This document shows, piece by piece, positions 63,783 to 64,000 of a DNA stretch of 64,000 nt. A program made the translations under genes and the position numbers. Where the stretch lies: NCBI RefSeq assembly GCF_014655715.1, contig NZ_BNBM01000003.1, positions 177,892-241,891 on the forward strand, in the 5' to 3' direction. The DNA comes from Streptomyces lanatus (lineage in GTDB: Bacteria > Actinomycetota > Actinomycetes > Streptomycetales > Streptomycetaceae). The notes below the pieces were generated by a model, which worked only from the letters and a program-made list of their open reading frames with translations, made no database searches and was not told the DNA's origin. Positions within the stretch are counted from its first letter, which is position 1; every line of letters begins with the position of its first letter.

Positions 63783-64000
63783 GCCGGGTCCGGGCAGGGC
63801 CCCGGACTCACATGAACCTCACAGGACATCTCGCGCCGACGGCCCCACGCGCGCCCTGACAAGGCAAACAACCCGGAAAACCGCACGGCCACCCGCATTC
63901 GGAGGCCTCGGGACAGTACCGGTCGTAGCGGATCGCCGGGTACCGTGGATCCGGCCCGGACCACGGAAGACCACCCAGACCGCCGAGGGCCGAGGACCGA
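63783..64000. other. Right-end intergenic sequence
   Basis: This 218-bp end holds a short hairpin GTCCGGG-CAGGGC-CCCGGAC (63788-63807) just after htrA, without a T-run, a weak terminator candidate. In related genomes tatB lies next; no start for it is visible inside the window. Confidence 0.4.

Overview
The window is about 70% G+C chromosomal DNA with GTG/TTG starts, almost purely G/C third positions and short overlapping operons. Its gene content (a BldK-type oligopeptide importer, mycothiol deacetylase, a multidomain SpoIIE-type phosphatase, a sigma-E/HtrA locus) points to Streptomyces. I see no rRNA, tRNA, CRISPR array, insertion sequence or prophage.

Layout. 0-5.4 kb: the tail of a NUDIX protein, a lone HATPase, a PAS-PAS-GAF-SpoIIE-HATPase regulator and an orphan membrane protein. 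5.5-10.3 kb: an APH-like kinase facing a three-gene succinate dehydrogenase/fumarate reductase operon (membrane anchor, flavoprotein, Fe-S). 10.7-14.9 kb: an LpqW-like lipoprotein and typA. 15.3-37.0 kb: three complete oligopeptide ABC importers. The first matches bldKABCDE. The second runs towards it on the other strand with the same gene order. The third diverges from the second. Three small genes (methyltransferase, amidohydrolase, phosphoesterase) lie between the first two. 37.2-43.6 kb: an S9 peptidase, a small membrane protein, mshB, a DUF6113-like gene and a Gly/Pro-rich cell-surface protein. 43.7-47.1 kb: an ABC exporter fused by 4-base overlaps to a DesK/DesR-type two-component system. 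47.1-57.2 kb: a SirB1-like protein, a GNAT, ferredoxin, dapC, two secreted proteins, dapE, a LOG protein, a FolP2-like protein, a DivIVA-domain protein and tag. 57.3-64 kb: a crotonase, DUF3117, an O-methyltransferase, then sigE, its zinc anti-sigma factor and htrA.

How the genes work together. The peptide importers and the peptidase suggest a peptide-uptake and morphogenetic-signalling region. dapC and dapE supply diaminopimelate for lysine and peptidoglycan. SigE, its anti-sigma factor and HtrA form a cell-envelope stress module. The backbone typA-lpqW ... mshB ... fdxA-dapC ... dapE-LOG-folP2-DivIVA-tag-DUF3117 ... OMT-sigE-rseA-htrA recalls the Mycobacterium tuberculosis Rv1165-Rv1223 order, with the peptide importers lying between its typA and mshB parts.

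The least ordinary things seen are: a 312-bp, about 96% identical inverted repeat formed by the ATPase genes of the two BldK-type operons; degenerate tandem repeats inside the third importer operon; a mixed 92/110-bp tandem repeat array; an apparent ATT start on the O-methyltransferase; and an ECF-type promoter ahead of sigE.
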